Made by a program: the position numbers and the translations under genes. From positions 1-64,000 of the forward strand of contig JACJWU010000008.1 in assembly GCA_020636995.1 (NCBI GenBank): a stretch of 64,000 nt of DNA, given 5' to 3'. How positions within the stretch are numbered: the stretch's first letter is position 1; every line of letters begins with the position of its first letter. This document shows, in pieces, positions 8,371 to 17,715 of the stretch. The notes below the pieces were generated by a model. It had not been told where the DNA came from and made no database searches. It saw only the letters and a program-made list of their open reading frames with translations. The DNA comes from Actinomycetota bacterium. Its GTDB lineage: Bacteria > Actinomycetota > Actinomycetes > S36-B12 > UBA10799.

Positions 8371-8720
8371 GTCTGCTGCTCGTGGCGCTCGGGGCTGCCG
8401 TCGGTGCGGTGAGCCGCTGGCTGACCGACCGCTTCGTGCAGTCGCGCCACACGAGCTTCTTCCCGTGGGGGACGTTCACCGTCAACGTCCTCGGGTCGTT
8501 GGTTCTGGGCTTCTTGCTCGGACTCGATACGGCTCCCGACCTCCTGCTGGTGCTCGGCACCGGCTTCTGCGGAGGTTTCACGACGTTCAGCACGTTCAGC
8601 TTCGAGACCGTGGTGCTTGCCGGTGAGGGCCGCAGCGCGGTAGCGCGCATCTACGTGGTCGCGAGCCTGGCGGCCGGGCTCGCGGCGGCCTACCTCGGCT
8701 GGTGGCTCGGAACGCTGTGA
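8367..8720 (+). CDS. crcB: Fluoride efflux channel FluC/CrcB, second subunit
   Basis: 117 residues, the usual length for the family. LGAAVGAVSRWLTDRFVQSR, FPWGTFTVNVLGSLVLGF and GGFTTFSTFSFETV are the family motifs. The GTG start overlaps the stop of the first crcB (GTGA), so the two are translated together and probably form a dual-topology or heterodimeric channel. The tail faces the convergent GH63-type gene 12 bases away. Confidence 0.94.
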   Translation: MSLLLVALGAAVGAVSRWLTDRFVQSRHTSFFPWGTFTVNVLGSLVLGFLLGLDTAPDLLLVLGTGFCGGFTTFSTFSFETVVLAGEGRSAVARIYVVASLAAGLAAAYLGWWLGTL

Positions 8721-8732
8721 GGCTGGCGCGTC

Positions 8733-11375
8733 CTAGCCCATCCGCCCGATGATCAGGTCGGCCACCAGGCCGGTCCACCCGGTCTGATGACTCGCGCCGA
8801 GGCCGGCGCCGTTGTCACCGTGGAAGTACTCGAAGAAGTAGGGCGCGAAGTTCCAGCGGGGATCGGTCTGGAACTTCTCGGTGTCGCCGAAGACCGGCCG
8901 CCGGCCGTCCTGGTCGGGCAAGAAGATGCTGATCAACCGGCGCCGCAGTTCCTCGGCCACCTCGCGCATGTTGGCCATCTCGCCGCTGCCGGTGGGGCAT
9001 TCCACCTGGAAGGAATCCCCGAGGTACATGTAGTAGCGCTCGAGGGCCTCGATCACGAGGTGGTTGATCGGGAACCATACCGGCCCTCGCCAGTTGGAGT
9101 TGCCCCCGTACATGGGGGTCGCCGACTCGGCCGGCTCGTAGTCCACATCGAACGACTGGCCGTCGATCTTGACGCTGAACGGGGCAGCCTTGTGCCGTTT
9201 CGACAGGCTGCGCAACCCGTGCGGTGACAGGAAGGAGTCCTCGCTGAGGACCTCCAGCATGACCCGGCGCAGGCGTTCCGGGTCCAGCACCGTGAGCAGC
9301 AGTTTGCTCTGCTCGGGCGAGCGGTAGACGAAGCCGGCGCGTCCCGAGTCGATCGTGTCCAGCCCGCGGCGGCGTAGGAAGTCGGCGAAGCGCTCATACA
9401 GACGAGCGTTGCGTTGCAGGGCCTTGTCGGTCTCGATCCAGGCCGCGGCCAGGATCGGGATCAGCCCGACGATCGAGCGGACCCGCAGCGCCTCCTTGGT
9501 GCCGTCGGGGCGCAGCAACTGGTCGTAGAAGAAGCCCTCCTGCCAGTCCCACATGCCACTGGCGGCCATCCCGTCGGTGATGGACGCGAAGTGCTCGGCG
9601 AACTTCAAGGCCATCGCGTCGTAGACCGGGTCGTGCTCGGCCAGTCGCAGCGCGATGCGCAGCATGCTCAGGCAGTAGAACGCCATCCATGCGGTGCCGT
9701 CGGCCTGTTCCAGCCCGCAGCCGGCTGGCAGTTGCGAGCGGTTGATCGGGCCCACGTTGTCCAGGCCCAGGAATCCGCCCTGGAAGACGTTGTTGCCCTC
9801 GGAGTCCACGCGGTTGACCCACCAGGTGAAGTTCATCAGCAGCTTCTGGAAGACCTCCTGCAGGAAGTCGTAGTCCTTCGTGCCGTCGATCTCGAAGACC
9901 CGCAAGGCGGCCCACGCGTGGACCGGCGGGTTGATGTCGCTGAAGTTCCACTCGTACGCGGGCAGTGCACCGTTGGGGTGCATGTACCACTCGCGGCACA
10001 TGAGCAACAACTGGTACTTGGCGTAGCTGGGATCGATGTGTGTGAACACCACCGTGTGGAAGGCGAGATCCCACGCCGCGAACCAGGGGTACTCCCAGGC
10101 GTCCGGCATCGAGATCACGTCGTAGGCGTCCACCTGCTGCCAGGTGTGGTTGCGCCGTTCCTCCGGCGGTGGCGGCGGGGGCTGGCCCGGATCGCCGGCC
10201 AGCCAGCGTTGGATGTCGTAGCGGTAGAACTGCTTGGTCCAGACCATCCCGGCGAACGCCGCACGCATAGCCTCCAACTCCGGCCCCGGGCAGTTGTCGG
10301 GGGCCAGATCGCCGTAGAACTCGTCGGCTTCGGCCTGGCGGGTGGCGAACAGTTCGTCGAAGTCCCTGCCGAGGGCGTCCGGATTGCGCTTGTTCTCCGG
10401 CGACTTCCACAGCCGCAGGCGGATCTCCTGGGACGCGCCGGCGGGTACGGTCAGCCGGTACCACCAGGCGCCTTTGGTGCCGCGGTTCTCCGGGTTGACG
10501 CTGGGTTCGCCGAGGCGCACGTGCCGGTCGATCCCGTCCTTGGGGTAGGAGGTGATGTTCTCGGTTCCGAAGATCAGCTCATCGTTGGTCTCGTTGTTGC
10601 ACAGCACCGGCGTCGGTGCCTGCCCGTCCGGCAGCGGACCCGGGTCGAGATGGTAGGTCCCTGATCGCCAGTGGGTGGCGATCAGCGCACCGGAGTCCAT
10701 GCGCATCTCCGGTACGGGGTGCCCCCGGCCCCAACCCCAGGTGTTGCGGAACCACACGGTCGGCAGCACGTCGATGGTGGCCTCGTCGGGTCCCGCGTTG
10801 GTCACCGTGACCCGGATGCTGATGTCGGTGGGTGTGGCCTTGGCGTAGTCGACATCCACGACCCAGTAGCGGTCGTCGTCGAAGACGCCGGTGTCGATGA
10901 GTTCGTACTCCGGCTGGGTGCGGTCGCGTTCGCCGTTGGTCGCGATGAGGTCGTCGTAGGGGAAGGCCGCCTGCGGGTAGTGGTACCGCCATCGCAGCCA
11001 GGCATGCGACGGCAGCGCATCGCGGTACCAGTAGTACTCCTTGACATCCTCGCCGTGGTTGCCCTGTGAGCCGTCGAGGCCGAAAAGGCGCTCCTTGATC
11101 ACCCGGTCCTGGCCGTTCCACAGGGCGATGGCGAAGCACGTGTCCTGCAGCAGGTCGGACAGTCCGGCCAGGCCGTCCTCGCTCCACCGGAAAGTGCGGG
11201 CATGGGCGTGTTCGAAGGGGAAATACTTCCAGGCGTCGCCGTCCGCGGAGTAGTCCTCGCGCACCGTGCCCCACGCGCGCTCGGACAGGTAGGGACCCCA
11301 CTGGTACCACGGTCCTGCCTGCTCGGGCCCGCCGGCGATGCCGCCGGCCTGCTTCATCCGCTCGTACTCGCTCAC
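8733..11375 (-). CDS. GH63 / MGH1-like glycoside hydrolase
   Basis: 880 residues, much longer than the roughly 450-residue glucosylglycerate hydrolases of the same family. The N-terminal half is a beta-rich domain (WGPYLSERAWGTVREDYSAD). The C-terminal (alpha/alpha)6 barrel carries EYPWFAAWDLAFHTVVF near residue 438 and NSNWRGPVWFPINHLVIEAL near 780, the usual GH63 catalytic-acid and substrate-cradle segments. Likely hydrolyses an alpha-glucoside. I start at GTG 11375 because TACCCT lies 6 nt upstream; a TTG at 11396 would add seven residues. It diverges from the sucrose-phosphate-synthase-like gene with under 100 bp between them, suggesting shared control. Confidence 0.85.
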   Translation of the reverse strand: MSEYERMKQAGGIAGGPEQAGPWYQWGPYLSERAWGTVREDYSADGDAWKYFPFEHAHARTFRWSEDGLAGLSDLLQDTCFAIALWNGQDRVIKERLFGLDGSQGNHGEDVKEYYWYRDALPSHAWLRWRYHYPQAAFPYDDLIATNGERDRTQPEYELIDTGVFDDDRYWVVDVDYAKATPTDISIRVTVTNAGPDEATIDVLPTVWFRNTWGWGRGHPVPEMRMDSGALIATHWRSGTYHLDPGPLPDGQAPTPVLCNNETNDELIFGTENITSYPKDGIDRHVRLGEPSVNPENRGTKGAWWYRLTVPAGASQEIRLRLWKSPENKRNPDALGRDFDELFATRQAEADEFYGDLAPDNCPGPELEAMRAAFAGMVWTKQFYRYDIQRWLAGDPGQPPPPPPEERRNHTWQQVDAYDVISMPDAWEYPWFAAWDLAFHTVVFTHIDPSYAKYQLLLMCREWYMHPNGALPAYEWNFSDINPPVHAWAALRVFEIDGTKDYDFLQEVFQKLLMNFTWWVNRVDSEGNNVFQGGFLGLDNVGPINRSQLPAGCGLEQADGTAWMAFYCLSMLRIALRLAEHDPVYDAMALKFAEHFASITDGMAASGMWDWQEGFFYDQLLRPDGTKEALRVRSIVGLIPILAAAWIETDKALQRNARLYERFADFLRRRGLDTIDSGRAGFVYRSPEQSKLLLTVLDPERLRRVMLEVLSEDSFLSPHGLRSLSKRHKAAPFSVKIDGQSFDVDYEPAESATPMYGGNSNWRGPVWFPINHLVIEALERYYMYLGDSFQVECPTGSGEMANMREVAEELRRRLISIFLPDQDGRRPVFGDTEKFQTDPRWNFAPYFFEYFHGDNGAGLGASHQTGWTGLVADLIIGRMG

Positions 11376-11472
11376 CGTGGCAGGGTAGTCCGGCAACAGA
11401 CGTTGTGGCGCGGTCTACATCGAAGGAAATAGGGTAGTAGAGCAACGTGAAGGCGACATGGGGTGATTCGCA

Positions 11473-12780
11473 ATGGCCGCCCGGAGGCGCAAGCAACGTA
11501 TAGCCATGATCTCGACCCACGGGTACGTGGCGGCAGAACCACCTTTGGGGGCGCCCGACACGGGCGGCCAGGTGGTCTACGTCCTGGAGTTGTCCCGCAA
11601 ACTCGCCCAACTCGGGTACCGCGTGGACATCTGGACCCGCAGGTTCGAGAAACAGCGGCAGATCGAGGTCGTGGACGAGGACGTGCGGATCATCCGCATG
11701 CCCTGTGGTGGTCCGGACTTCATTCCCAAGGAGTACCTGTACAAGAAGCTGCCGGAGTGGGGGGAGAACGCTCTGCGCTTCATCCGCGACCGGCGGCTGG
11801 ACTACGAGTTCATCAACAGTCACTACTGGGACGCCGGACTGGCCGGACAGCGGTTGTCCGAGGTGCTGGGGATCCCACATGTGCACACGCCGCACTCGCT
11901 GGGGATGTGGAAACAGGAACAGATGTCGCAGGACAGCGACAAGAGCGACGACGAGTTCGAGCAGCAGTACAACTTCAGCCGGCGCATCCATCACGAAACG
12001 ACACTGTTCCGCGAGTGCGACCTGGTGATCGCCACGTCGCCGCAGCAGTTCGATCTGCTGGAGACCGGCTACGAGGTGCCCGCCTCCCGCATGAAGATGA
12101 TCCCGCCGGGCTACGACGACAACCGCTTCTTCCCGGTGAGTGGGGCGACCCGGCGCAGTATCCGGGAGGCGCTGGGCTACGAGGGCCTGGTCGTGGCCTC
12201 CATCGGTCGACTGGCCCGCAACAAGGGGTTCGACCTGCTCGTCGACGCGTTCAGCGTCGTGGCCGATCGGGTGCCGGAGGCGCGGCTGCGGATCGCATGC
12301 GGTGCGGAGTCGTCGGACTACGGCGACGACGAGATCTTCACCGAGATCACCGACAAGATCCGCGACTACGGCCTCGAGGACCGAGTGATCTTGTCGGGGT
12401 CGCTCGAGGACGACGAGATGGCGGACTTCTACCGGGCAGCCGACGTGTTCGCACTGTCCAGCCGGTACGAGCCGTTCGGGATGACCGCGGTGGAGGCGAT
12501 GGCCTGCGGCGCGCCGACCGTGATGACCATCCATGGCGGTCTGTGGCGTTCGGTGTACTTCGGGCAGCAGGCGCTGTACGCCGACACCACCGACAAGGAG
12601 GAGTTCGGGATCGCGCTGCTGCAGGCACTGAAGTACAGCCGCTTGCGGGCGCGGATGCATCGTGAGGGTGCGCACCGGGTGCGTGCGCTGTTCACGTGGA
12701 CCGGGATCGCCCAGCAGCTGATCAGCGCCGTGGAGGAGCGCGGGGCTCCGGGCTTCGATCTCGGCGACGATTTCGATTGA
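11473..12780 (+). CDS. Sucrose-phosphate-synthase-like glycosyltransferase (GT4)
   Basis: 435 residues. The opening IAMISTHGYVAAEPPLGAPD and DTGGQVVYVLELSRKLAQLG is the hallmark of the sucrose synthase/SPS branch of GT4. HTPHSLGMWK is the phosphate-contact loop, GRLARNKGFDLLVDAF opens the donor-binding domain, and the E-x7-E motif is EPFGMTAVE near residue 335. The expected reaction is NDP-glucose plus fructose 6-phosphate to sucrose 6-phosphate in the cytoplasm. The next gene begins with a sucrose-phosphate-phosphatase domain 50 bases downstream, which supports the call. A related disaccharide product (mannosyl or glucosyl acceptor variants) cannot be excluded. Confidence 0.85.
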   Translation: MAARRRKQRIAMISTHGYVAAEPPLGAPDTGGQVVYVLELSRKLAQLGYRVDIWTRRFEKQRQIEVVDEDVRIIRMPCGGPDFIPKEYLYKKLPEWGENALRFIRDRRLDYEFINSHYWDAGLAGQRLSEVLGIPHVHTPHSLGMWKQEQMSQDSDKSDDEFEQQYNFSRRIHHETTLFRECDLVIATSPQQFDLLETGYEVPASRMKMIPPGYDDNRFFPVSGATRRSIREALGYEGLVVASIGRLARNKGFDLLVDAFSVVADRVPEARLRIACGAESSDYGDDEIFTEITDKIRDYGLEDRVILSGSLEDDEMADFYRAADVFALSSRYEPFGMTAVEAMACGAPTVMTIHGGLWRSVYFGQQALYADTTDKEEFGIALLQALKYSRLRARMHREGAHRVRALFTWTGIAQQLISAVEERGAPGFDLGDDFD

Positions 12781-12829
12781 GTCGGCAAACCGCAGTACTG
12801 TGCTGCCGGGTAGGCAGGAGAGGGTGCTG

Positions 12830-14899
12830 ATGGGTGCGGCGATGTTCTGTTCGGATCTCGACGGGACGCTGCTGGGCAAACCGGACGCGACCGCGCGGTT
12901 CACGAGGGTGTGGCGTGGCCTCGACCGTGCGCCCCTGCTGACCTACACCACCGGGCGGCTGCTCAACGACGCCCTGAAAGTGATCGCCATCGCAGAGTTG
13001 CCGCAGCCGGACTTCCTCATCTGCGGTGTCGGCACGGTCATCTACGACCTGCGCAACCAGACGTTGCTCAAGCAGTTCTCCGAGGTCATGGAGGAAGGCT
13101 GGGACAAGCAGTCCATCGAGCGGATCATGCAGTCGTCCACCTCAGCGGTCCGGCAGCCTCCCCAGTTCCAGCACCGCTACAAGTCCAGCTGGTATCTCGA
13201 AGGGGCGTCCGAGGACGGCATCTCGACGCTGGAGGACCTGCTCAACGCGGAGGGACTGGCGGTCAATGTCGTGTACTCCAGCGCCCGCGATCTGGACATT
13301 CTGCCCAAGATGGCGAACAAGGGGAACTCCGTGACCTGGCTGTTGCAGGAGCTGGGGATCCCCACCGACCAGGTGATCGTGGCCGGTGACTCCGGCAACG
13401 ATGCGGCCATGTTCCTGCTCCCAGGCGTGCGCGGAATCATCGTCGAGAACGCGCAGCCCGAGTTGGCTGCGCGCACGTTGGGGGCGAACATCTACCTTGC
13501 CGAAGGGCATTTCGCCGACGGGGTGCTCGAAGGGCTGCAGCACTTCGGTGTCGTCGGGGATCTGCCCGAGTACGCGGACGAGCATGCGCATGCCAGACCC
13601 GCGGACCCGGCCATCGGTCGCATCTTCGACGTCGAGCGTGCCGACGGGTTGTCGGCAGAAGATGCCGAACTGCTGGAGGTCGCCTACGAGAAGGCACTCG
13701 AGGCGTTGCGGCGCAACATCACCCCGATGGGCTTCTCCGCGTGTTCGTTGGAGCACAACTTCGCGCACGGGACCGACGTCAACTACCGCAGTGTCTGGGC
13801 CCGGGACGGCTCCATCGCCGTGGTCGGATCGATGCATGTCGACGATCCGGAGATCCGGCAGTGCGCACGCACCACCCTGGTGACGTTGCTGGATCACATG
13901 AACCCCGTCGGCCAGGTGCCCGCCAACGTCAGCATCGATGACGGCATCCCCGACTACTCCGGGATCGGTGGGATCAGTTCGATCGACTCCGGCCTGTGGA
14001 CGATCATCGCGATGTACGAGTACGTGCGGGTGTCCGGGGACGTCGGCTTCCTGCGCGAGCGGCTGTGGCAACTGCAGCGGGCCATGGACTGGCTCAGCGC
14101 GCACGACAGCAACAACGACGCGATGCTGGAGATCCCCGAGGCCGGAGACTGGACCGACCTGTTCGGACGCAGCTACAACGTGCTGGTGGACGAGGTCCTC
14201 TGGTACCGCGCGAATGTCGCGTACGGACGGCTGCTGGAGCTGGCCGGCGAGCCGGAACGGGCGGCGGACTATCTGCGCTGGTCGCAGACCATCAAGTCGG
14301 TGCTGCTGGACAGATTCTGGCCCACCACCAAGCCGCGCGGCGACGAGGGCGCGGGGACACTGTTCACCGAGCGACAACTCGGCGTGGGCGACACCCGGTA
14401 CCTGCTGGCCCAAGTGACCCCGTTCGACTTCGACTGGCGCTGCGACGTGTACGGCAACGTGCTGGCGGTGTTGTTCAACGTACTCGACGTGGCCCGGGCG
14501 CGGATCGCCTTCCGGTTCATGTGGGGGGTGGGGATCAACGATCCGTGGCCGGTCAAGAACCTCTATCCGGTGGTCCACTCCGGCGATCCTTCGTGGCGGC
14601 CGTACTACACCGTGAACCTGCTCAACCTCCCGCACCACTACCACAACGGCGGGATCTGGCCGTTCATCGGAGGGCAGTGGGTGCGGTTCATCCAGCGCCT
14701 CGGCTATCGCGGGATCGCCTTCCAGGAGTTGGTGAAGCTGGCGAGACTCAACCAAGCCGGGATCTACGGCGAGTGGGAGTTCAACGAGTGGGCGCACGGG
14801 GAGACCGGCCGTCCCATGGGGAAGGCCTACCAGGCGTGGTCGGCCTCCGAGTTCCTGCTCGCCTGCCACGAGTTGCGCCTCGGGTCAGTGAGTCACTGA
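12830..14899 (+). CDS. Fusion: sucrose-6-phosphate phosphatase (HAD-IIB) with a GH100/invertase-like domain
   Basis: 689 residues. Residues 1-260 are an SPP-type HAD domain: motif I is CSDLDGTLLG with the D-x-D nucleophile pair, then TYTTGRLL, CGVGTVIYD, the lysine region KGNSVTWLLQELG, motif IV AGDSGNDAAMF and RGIIVENAQPEL. Residues 280-689 form an alpha/alpha-barrel resembling neutral invertases (GH100) and glycogen-debranching hydrolases: SVWARDGSIAVVG, SSIDSGLWTIIAMYEYVRVS, EIPEAGDWTDLFGRSYNVLV and YHNGGIWPFIGGQWV. Sucrose-making and sucrose-cleaving activities on one chain would be unusual. I choose ATG 12830, preceded by CAGGAGAGG at normal spacing, over a GTG at 12800. Catalytic residues of the second domain need alignment; it could also act on another alpha-glucoside. 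Confidence 0.8.
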   Translation: MGAAMFCSDLDGTLLGKPDATARFTRVWRGLDRAPLLTYTTGRLLNDALKVIAIAELPQPDFLICGVGTVIYDLRNQTLLKQFSEVMEEGWDKQSIERIMQSSTSAVRQPPQFQHRYKSSWYLEGASEDGISTLEDLLNAEGLAVNVVYSSARDLDILPKMANKGNSVTWLLQELGIPTDQVIVAGDSGNDAAMFLLPGVRGIIVENAQPELAARTLGANIYLAEGHFADGVLEGLQHFGVVGDLPEYADEHAHARPADPAIGRIFDVERADGLSAEDAELLEVAYEKALEALRRNITPMGFSACSLEHNFAHGTDVNYRSVWARDGSIAVVGSMHVDDPEIRQCARTTLVTLLDHMNPVGQVPANVSIDDGIPDYSGIGGISSIDSGLWTIIAMYEYVRVSGDVGFLRERLWQLQRAMDWLSAHDSNNDAMLEIPEAGDWTDLFGRSYNVLVDEVLWYRANVAYGRLLELAGEPERAADYLRWSQTIKSVLLDRFWPTTKPRGDEGAGTLFTERQLGVGDTRYLLAQVTPFDFDWRCDVYGNVLAVLFNVLDVARARIAFRFMWGVGINDPWPVKNLYPVVHSGDPSWRPYYTVNLLNLPHHYHNGGIWPFIGGQWVRFIQRLGYRGIAFQELVKLARLNQAGIYGEWEFNEWAHGETGRPMGKAYQAWSASEFLLACHELRLGSVSH

Positions 14900-14906
14900 C
14901 ACCGCG

Positions 14907-14922
14907 TTCACCGAGGGCGAAG
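14907..14922 (+). promoter_or_regulatory. Candidate ClgR box upstream of clpC
   Basis: TTCACCGAGGGCGAAG contains CACCGAGGGCG, which fits the actinobacterial ClgR core CGC-Y-N-A-N-R-GCG with one mismatch (CAC for CGC). It lies about 80 bp before the clpC start. ClgR is known to activate clp genes in corynebacteria and mycobacteria; here the link is inferred from motif and position only. Confidence 0.35.
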
Positions 14923-15002
14923 TCCGGAAGCCCACAAGACGCCTCGTGGTTGTCGTGGTACGAGGCTAAAGTGAGAAGTCTTCAGGCGATGGGAGTCATC
15001 GG

Positions 15003-17498
15003 ATGTTTGAGAGGTTCACCGACCGGGCCCGCCGCGTGGTTGTGCTCGCGCAAGAAGAGGCGCGGATGCTCAATCACAACTACATCGGCACCGAGCACAT
15101 CCTGCTCGGGCTGATCCACGAGGGCGAGGGTGTGGCCGCGAAGGCTCTCGAGAGCCTGAACATCTCGTTGGACGCCGTACGCCAGCAGGTGGAGGAGATG
15201 ATCGGCCAGGGCCAGCAGGCTCCCAGCGGTCACATTCCCTTCACCCCGCGCGCCAAGAAGGTCCTCGAGTTGTCGCTGCGTGAGGCGTTGCAGCTCGGGC
15301 ACAACTACATCGGCACCGAGCACATCCTGCTCGGCCTGATCCGCGAGGGCGAAGGGGTTGCCGCCCAAGTGCTGGTGAAGCTCGGCGCCGACCTGAACAA
15401 GGTCCGTCAGCAAGTCATCCAGCTGCTGTCCGGTTACCAGGGCAAGGAGCCCGCCACCGCCGGTGGGCCGCAGGAGGGGACTCCGTCGAGTTCGCTGGTG
15501 CTCGACCAGTTCGGACGCAACCTGACGCAGGCGGCCAGAGAGGCCAAACTCGACCCGGTCATCGGTCGTGAGAAAGAGATCGAGCGGGTCATGCAGGTGC
15601 TGTCCCGCCGCACGAAGAACAACCCGGTGCTCATCGGCGAACCCGGCGTCGGCAAGACCGCGGTCGTCGAGGGCCTCGCGCAGATGATCGTGCGCAACGA
15701 GGTGCCGGAGACGCTGAAGGACAAGCAGCTCTACACCCTCGACCTCGGCGCCCTGGTCGCGGGCAGCCGCTACCGCGGTGACTTCGAGGAGCGCCTGAAG
15801 AAGGTGCTCAAGGAGATCCGCACCCGCGGCGACATCATCCTGTTCATCGACGAGATGCACACGCTGGTCGGTGCCGGCGCGGCCGAGGGTGCGATCGACG
15901 CCGCCAGCATCCTGAAGCCCATGCTGGCCCGCGGTGAACTGCAGACGATCGGTGCGACGACGCTCGACGAGTACCGCAAGTACGTCGAGAAGGATGCCGC
16001 GCTGGAGCGCCGGTTCCAGCCGATCCAGGTGCAGGAGCCGACCCTGGCCCACACCATCGAGATCCTCAAGGGTCTGCGCGACCGCTACGAGAACCACCAC
16101 CGCGTCACGATCACCGACAGCGCGCTGGTGGCCTCGGCCACCCTGGCCGATCGGTACATCAACGACCGGTTCCTTCCGGACAAGGCCATCGACCTGATCG
16201 ACGAGGCCGGTTCGCGGTTGCGCATCCGCCGGATGACCGCGCCGCCGGACCTGCGCGAACTCGACGAGCGGATCGCCGGCGTGCGCCGCGAGAAGGAGTC
16301 CGCGATCGACGAGCAGGACTTCGAGAAGGCCGCGGCGCTGCGCGACAACGAGAAGAAGCTCATGTCCGAGCGTGCCGAGCGCGAGCGGCAGTGGAAGGCC
16401 GGCGACATGGACGTCGTGGCGCAGGTCGATGAGGAGTTGATCGCAGAGGTTCTGGCCACCGCCACCGGCATCCCGATCTTCAAACTCACCGAGGAGGAGT
16501 CGCAGCGGCTGCTCAAGATGGAGGAGGAGCTGCACAAGCGCGTCATCGGCCAGGAGCAGGCCATCCACGCACTGTCGCAGGCGATCCGCCGTACCCGCGC
16601 CGGACTCAAGGACCCGAAGCGTCCCGGCGGTTCGTTCATCTTCGCCGGGCCGTCCGGGGTCGGGAAGACCGAGTTGTCCAAGACCCTGGCCGAGTTCCTG
16701 TTCGGCGACGAGGACAGCCTCATCAGCCTGGACATGAGTGAGTTCTCCGAGAAGCACACCGTGTCGCGGCTGTTCGGTTCGCCCCCCGGCTACGTCGGGT
16801 ACGACGAGGGCGGGCAGTTGACCGAGAAGGTGCGGCGCAAGCCGTTCTCGGTGGTGCTGTTCGACGAGGTGGAGAAGGCACACCCGGACATCTTCAACTC
16901 GCTGTTGCAGATCCTGGAGGACGGTCGCCTGACCGACTCGCAGGGCCGCGTGGTGGACTTCAAGAACACCGTCATCATCATGACCACGAACCTCGGTACC
17001 CGCGACATCGCGCGCGGTGTGAACCTCGGGTTCGCCAACGAGGACGACACGAAGACCTCGTACGAGCGGATGAAGGCAAAGGTCAACGAGGAGCTCAAGA
17101 ACCACTTCCGACCCGAGTTCCTCAACCGCATCGACGACATCATCGTGTTCCACCAGCTGACCCGCGAGGAGATCGTCCAGATCGTCGACCTGATGGTCGC
17201 GAAGCTCGACGAGCGGCTGCGGGACAAGGACATGGGCATCGAGTTGACGCAGGCCGCCAAGGACGCCCTGGCGATCCGCGGTTACGACCCGGTGCTCGGC
17301 GCGCGGCCCCTGCGTCGCACCATCCAGCGCGACATCGAAGACGCCCTGAGCGAGAAGATCCTCTTCGGGGAACTCGGGCCGGGACAGATCGTTCTGGTCG
17401 ACGCAGAGGGCGAGGGCACCAACGCGGTGTTCACCTTCACGGGCACGGCGTCCGCTCAGGCGCCGGATGTCCCGCCGGTGGAGGCCGCGGAGGGCTGA
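15003..17498 (+). CDS. clpC: ATP-dependent Clp protease ATPase subunit ClpC
   Basis: 831 residues, usual for ClpC1. Two N-terminal R repeats each read YIGTEHILLGLI (about residues 28 and 103). The first AAA module has Walker A GEPGVGKT near 217. The middle domain holds a UVR-like coiled stretch (AIDEQDFEKAAALRDNEKKL). The second AAA module has GPSGVGKTELSKTLAEFLFG near 550 and the ClpP-contact region near 680. It unfolds substrates for ClpP1P2 and disaggregates proteins in the cytoplasm. It is monocistronic, with a possible ClgR box upstream and a strong hairpin terminator 13 bases after the stop. Confidence 0.97.
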   Translation: MFERFTDRARRVVVLAQEEARMLNHNYIGTEHILLGLIHEGEGVAAKALESLNISLDAVRQQVEEMIGQGQQAPSGHIPFTPRAKKVLELSLREALQLGHNYIGTEHILLGLIREGEGVAAQVLVKLGADLNKVRQQVIQLLSGYQGKEPATAGGPQEGTPSSSLVLDQFGRNLTQAAREAKLDPVIGREKEIERVMQVLSRRTKNNPVLIGEPGVGKTAVVEGLAQMIVRNEVPETLKDKQLYTLDLGALVAGSRYRGDFEERLKKVLKEIRTRGDIILFIDEMHTLVGAGAAEGAIDAASILKPMLARGELQTIGATTLDEYRKYVEKDAALERRFQPIQVQEPTLAHTIEILKGLRDRYENHHRVTITDSALVASATLADRYINDRFLPDKAIDLIDEAGSRLRIRRMTAPPDLRELDERIAGVRREKESAIDEQDFEKAAALRDNEKKLMSERAERERQWKAGDMDVVAQVDEELIAEVLATATGIPIFKLTEEESQRLLKMEEELHKRVIGQEQAIHALSQAIRRTRAGLKDPKRPGGSFIFAGPSGVGKTELSKTLAEFLFGDEDSLISLDMSEFSEKHTVSRLFGSPPGYVGYDEGGQLTEKVRRKPFSVVLFDEVEKAHPDIFNSLLQILEDGRLTDSQGRVVDFKNTVIIMTTNLGTRDIARGVNLGFANEDDTKTSYERMKAKVNEELKNHFRPEFLNRIDDIIVFHQLTREEIVQIVDLMVAKLDERLRDKDMGIELTQAAKDALAIRGYDPVLGARPLRRTIQRDIEDALSEKILFGELGPGQIVLVDAEGEGTNAVFTFTGTASAQAPDVPPVEAAEG

Positions 17499-17510
17499 GC
17501 GACTACCAGC

Positions 17511-17543
17511 GAAGGGTCGGGTGCTTCGGCGCCCGGCCCTTTC
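17511..17543 (+). terminator. Rho-independent-type terminator of clpC
   Basis: AAGGGTCGGGTGC, a TTCG tetraloop and GCGCCCGGCCCTT form a GC-rich stem with one or two mismatches, followed by a short T-containing tail (TTTCG), just past the clpC stop. Confidence 0.8.
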
Positions 17544-17583
17544 GTGTGCCGGCCGGTGCCTGGTGCTGCCCGCGACCGTTGAG

Positions 17584-17632
17584 TGCTGCGCGGTTACGGG
17601 TTTGAGGCACAGGAATCGGTAACCGTGCAGCA
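17584..17632. repeat. Isolated inverted repeat between clpC and mutY
   Basis: Arms TGCTGCGCGGTTAC (17584-17597) and GTAACCGTGCAGCA (17619-17632) pair over 14 bp with one mismatch around a 21-nt loop. It does not match the other repeat families in the window. It may act as a terminator between the convergent clpC and mutY genes; the rest of the 17544-17715 gap shows nothing recognisable. Confidence 0.7.
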
Positions 17633-17715
17633 GTGAACTGTATGCATCGGCCGTCCGGGATGGGTTTCCCGGTTCTGGTGCTGGTGTTCGTCGTACGTGC
17701 GTGCGTGCATGCCGC

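Noticed and set aside
7914..8720. One fused crcB reading frame
   Set aside because: The first half is out of frame with the real first crcB; two overlapping genes with full family motifs explain the region.
10579..12903. Long minus-strand frame across the SPS-like gene and GH63 start
   Set aside because: Antisense shadow; its end merely overlaps the GH63 gene in another frame and has no domain match.
13142..14869. 575-codon frame antisense to the SPP/invertase fusion
   Set aside because: Shadow of the real gene; no recognisable motif.
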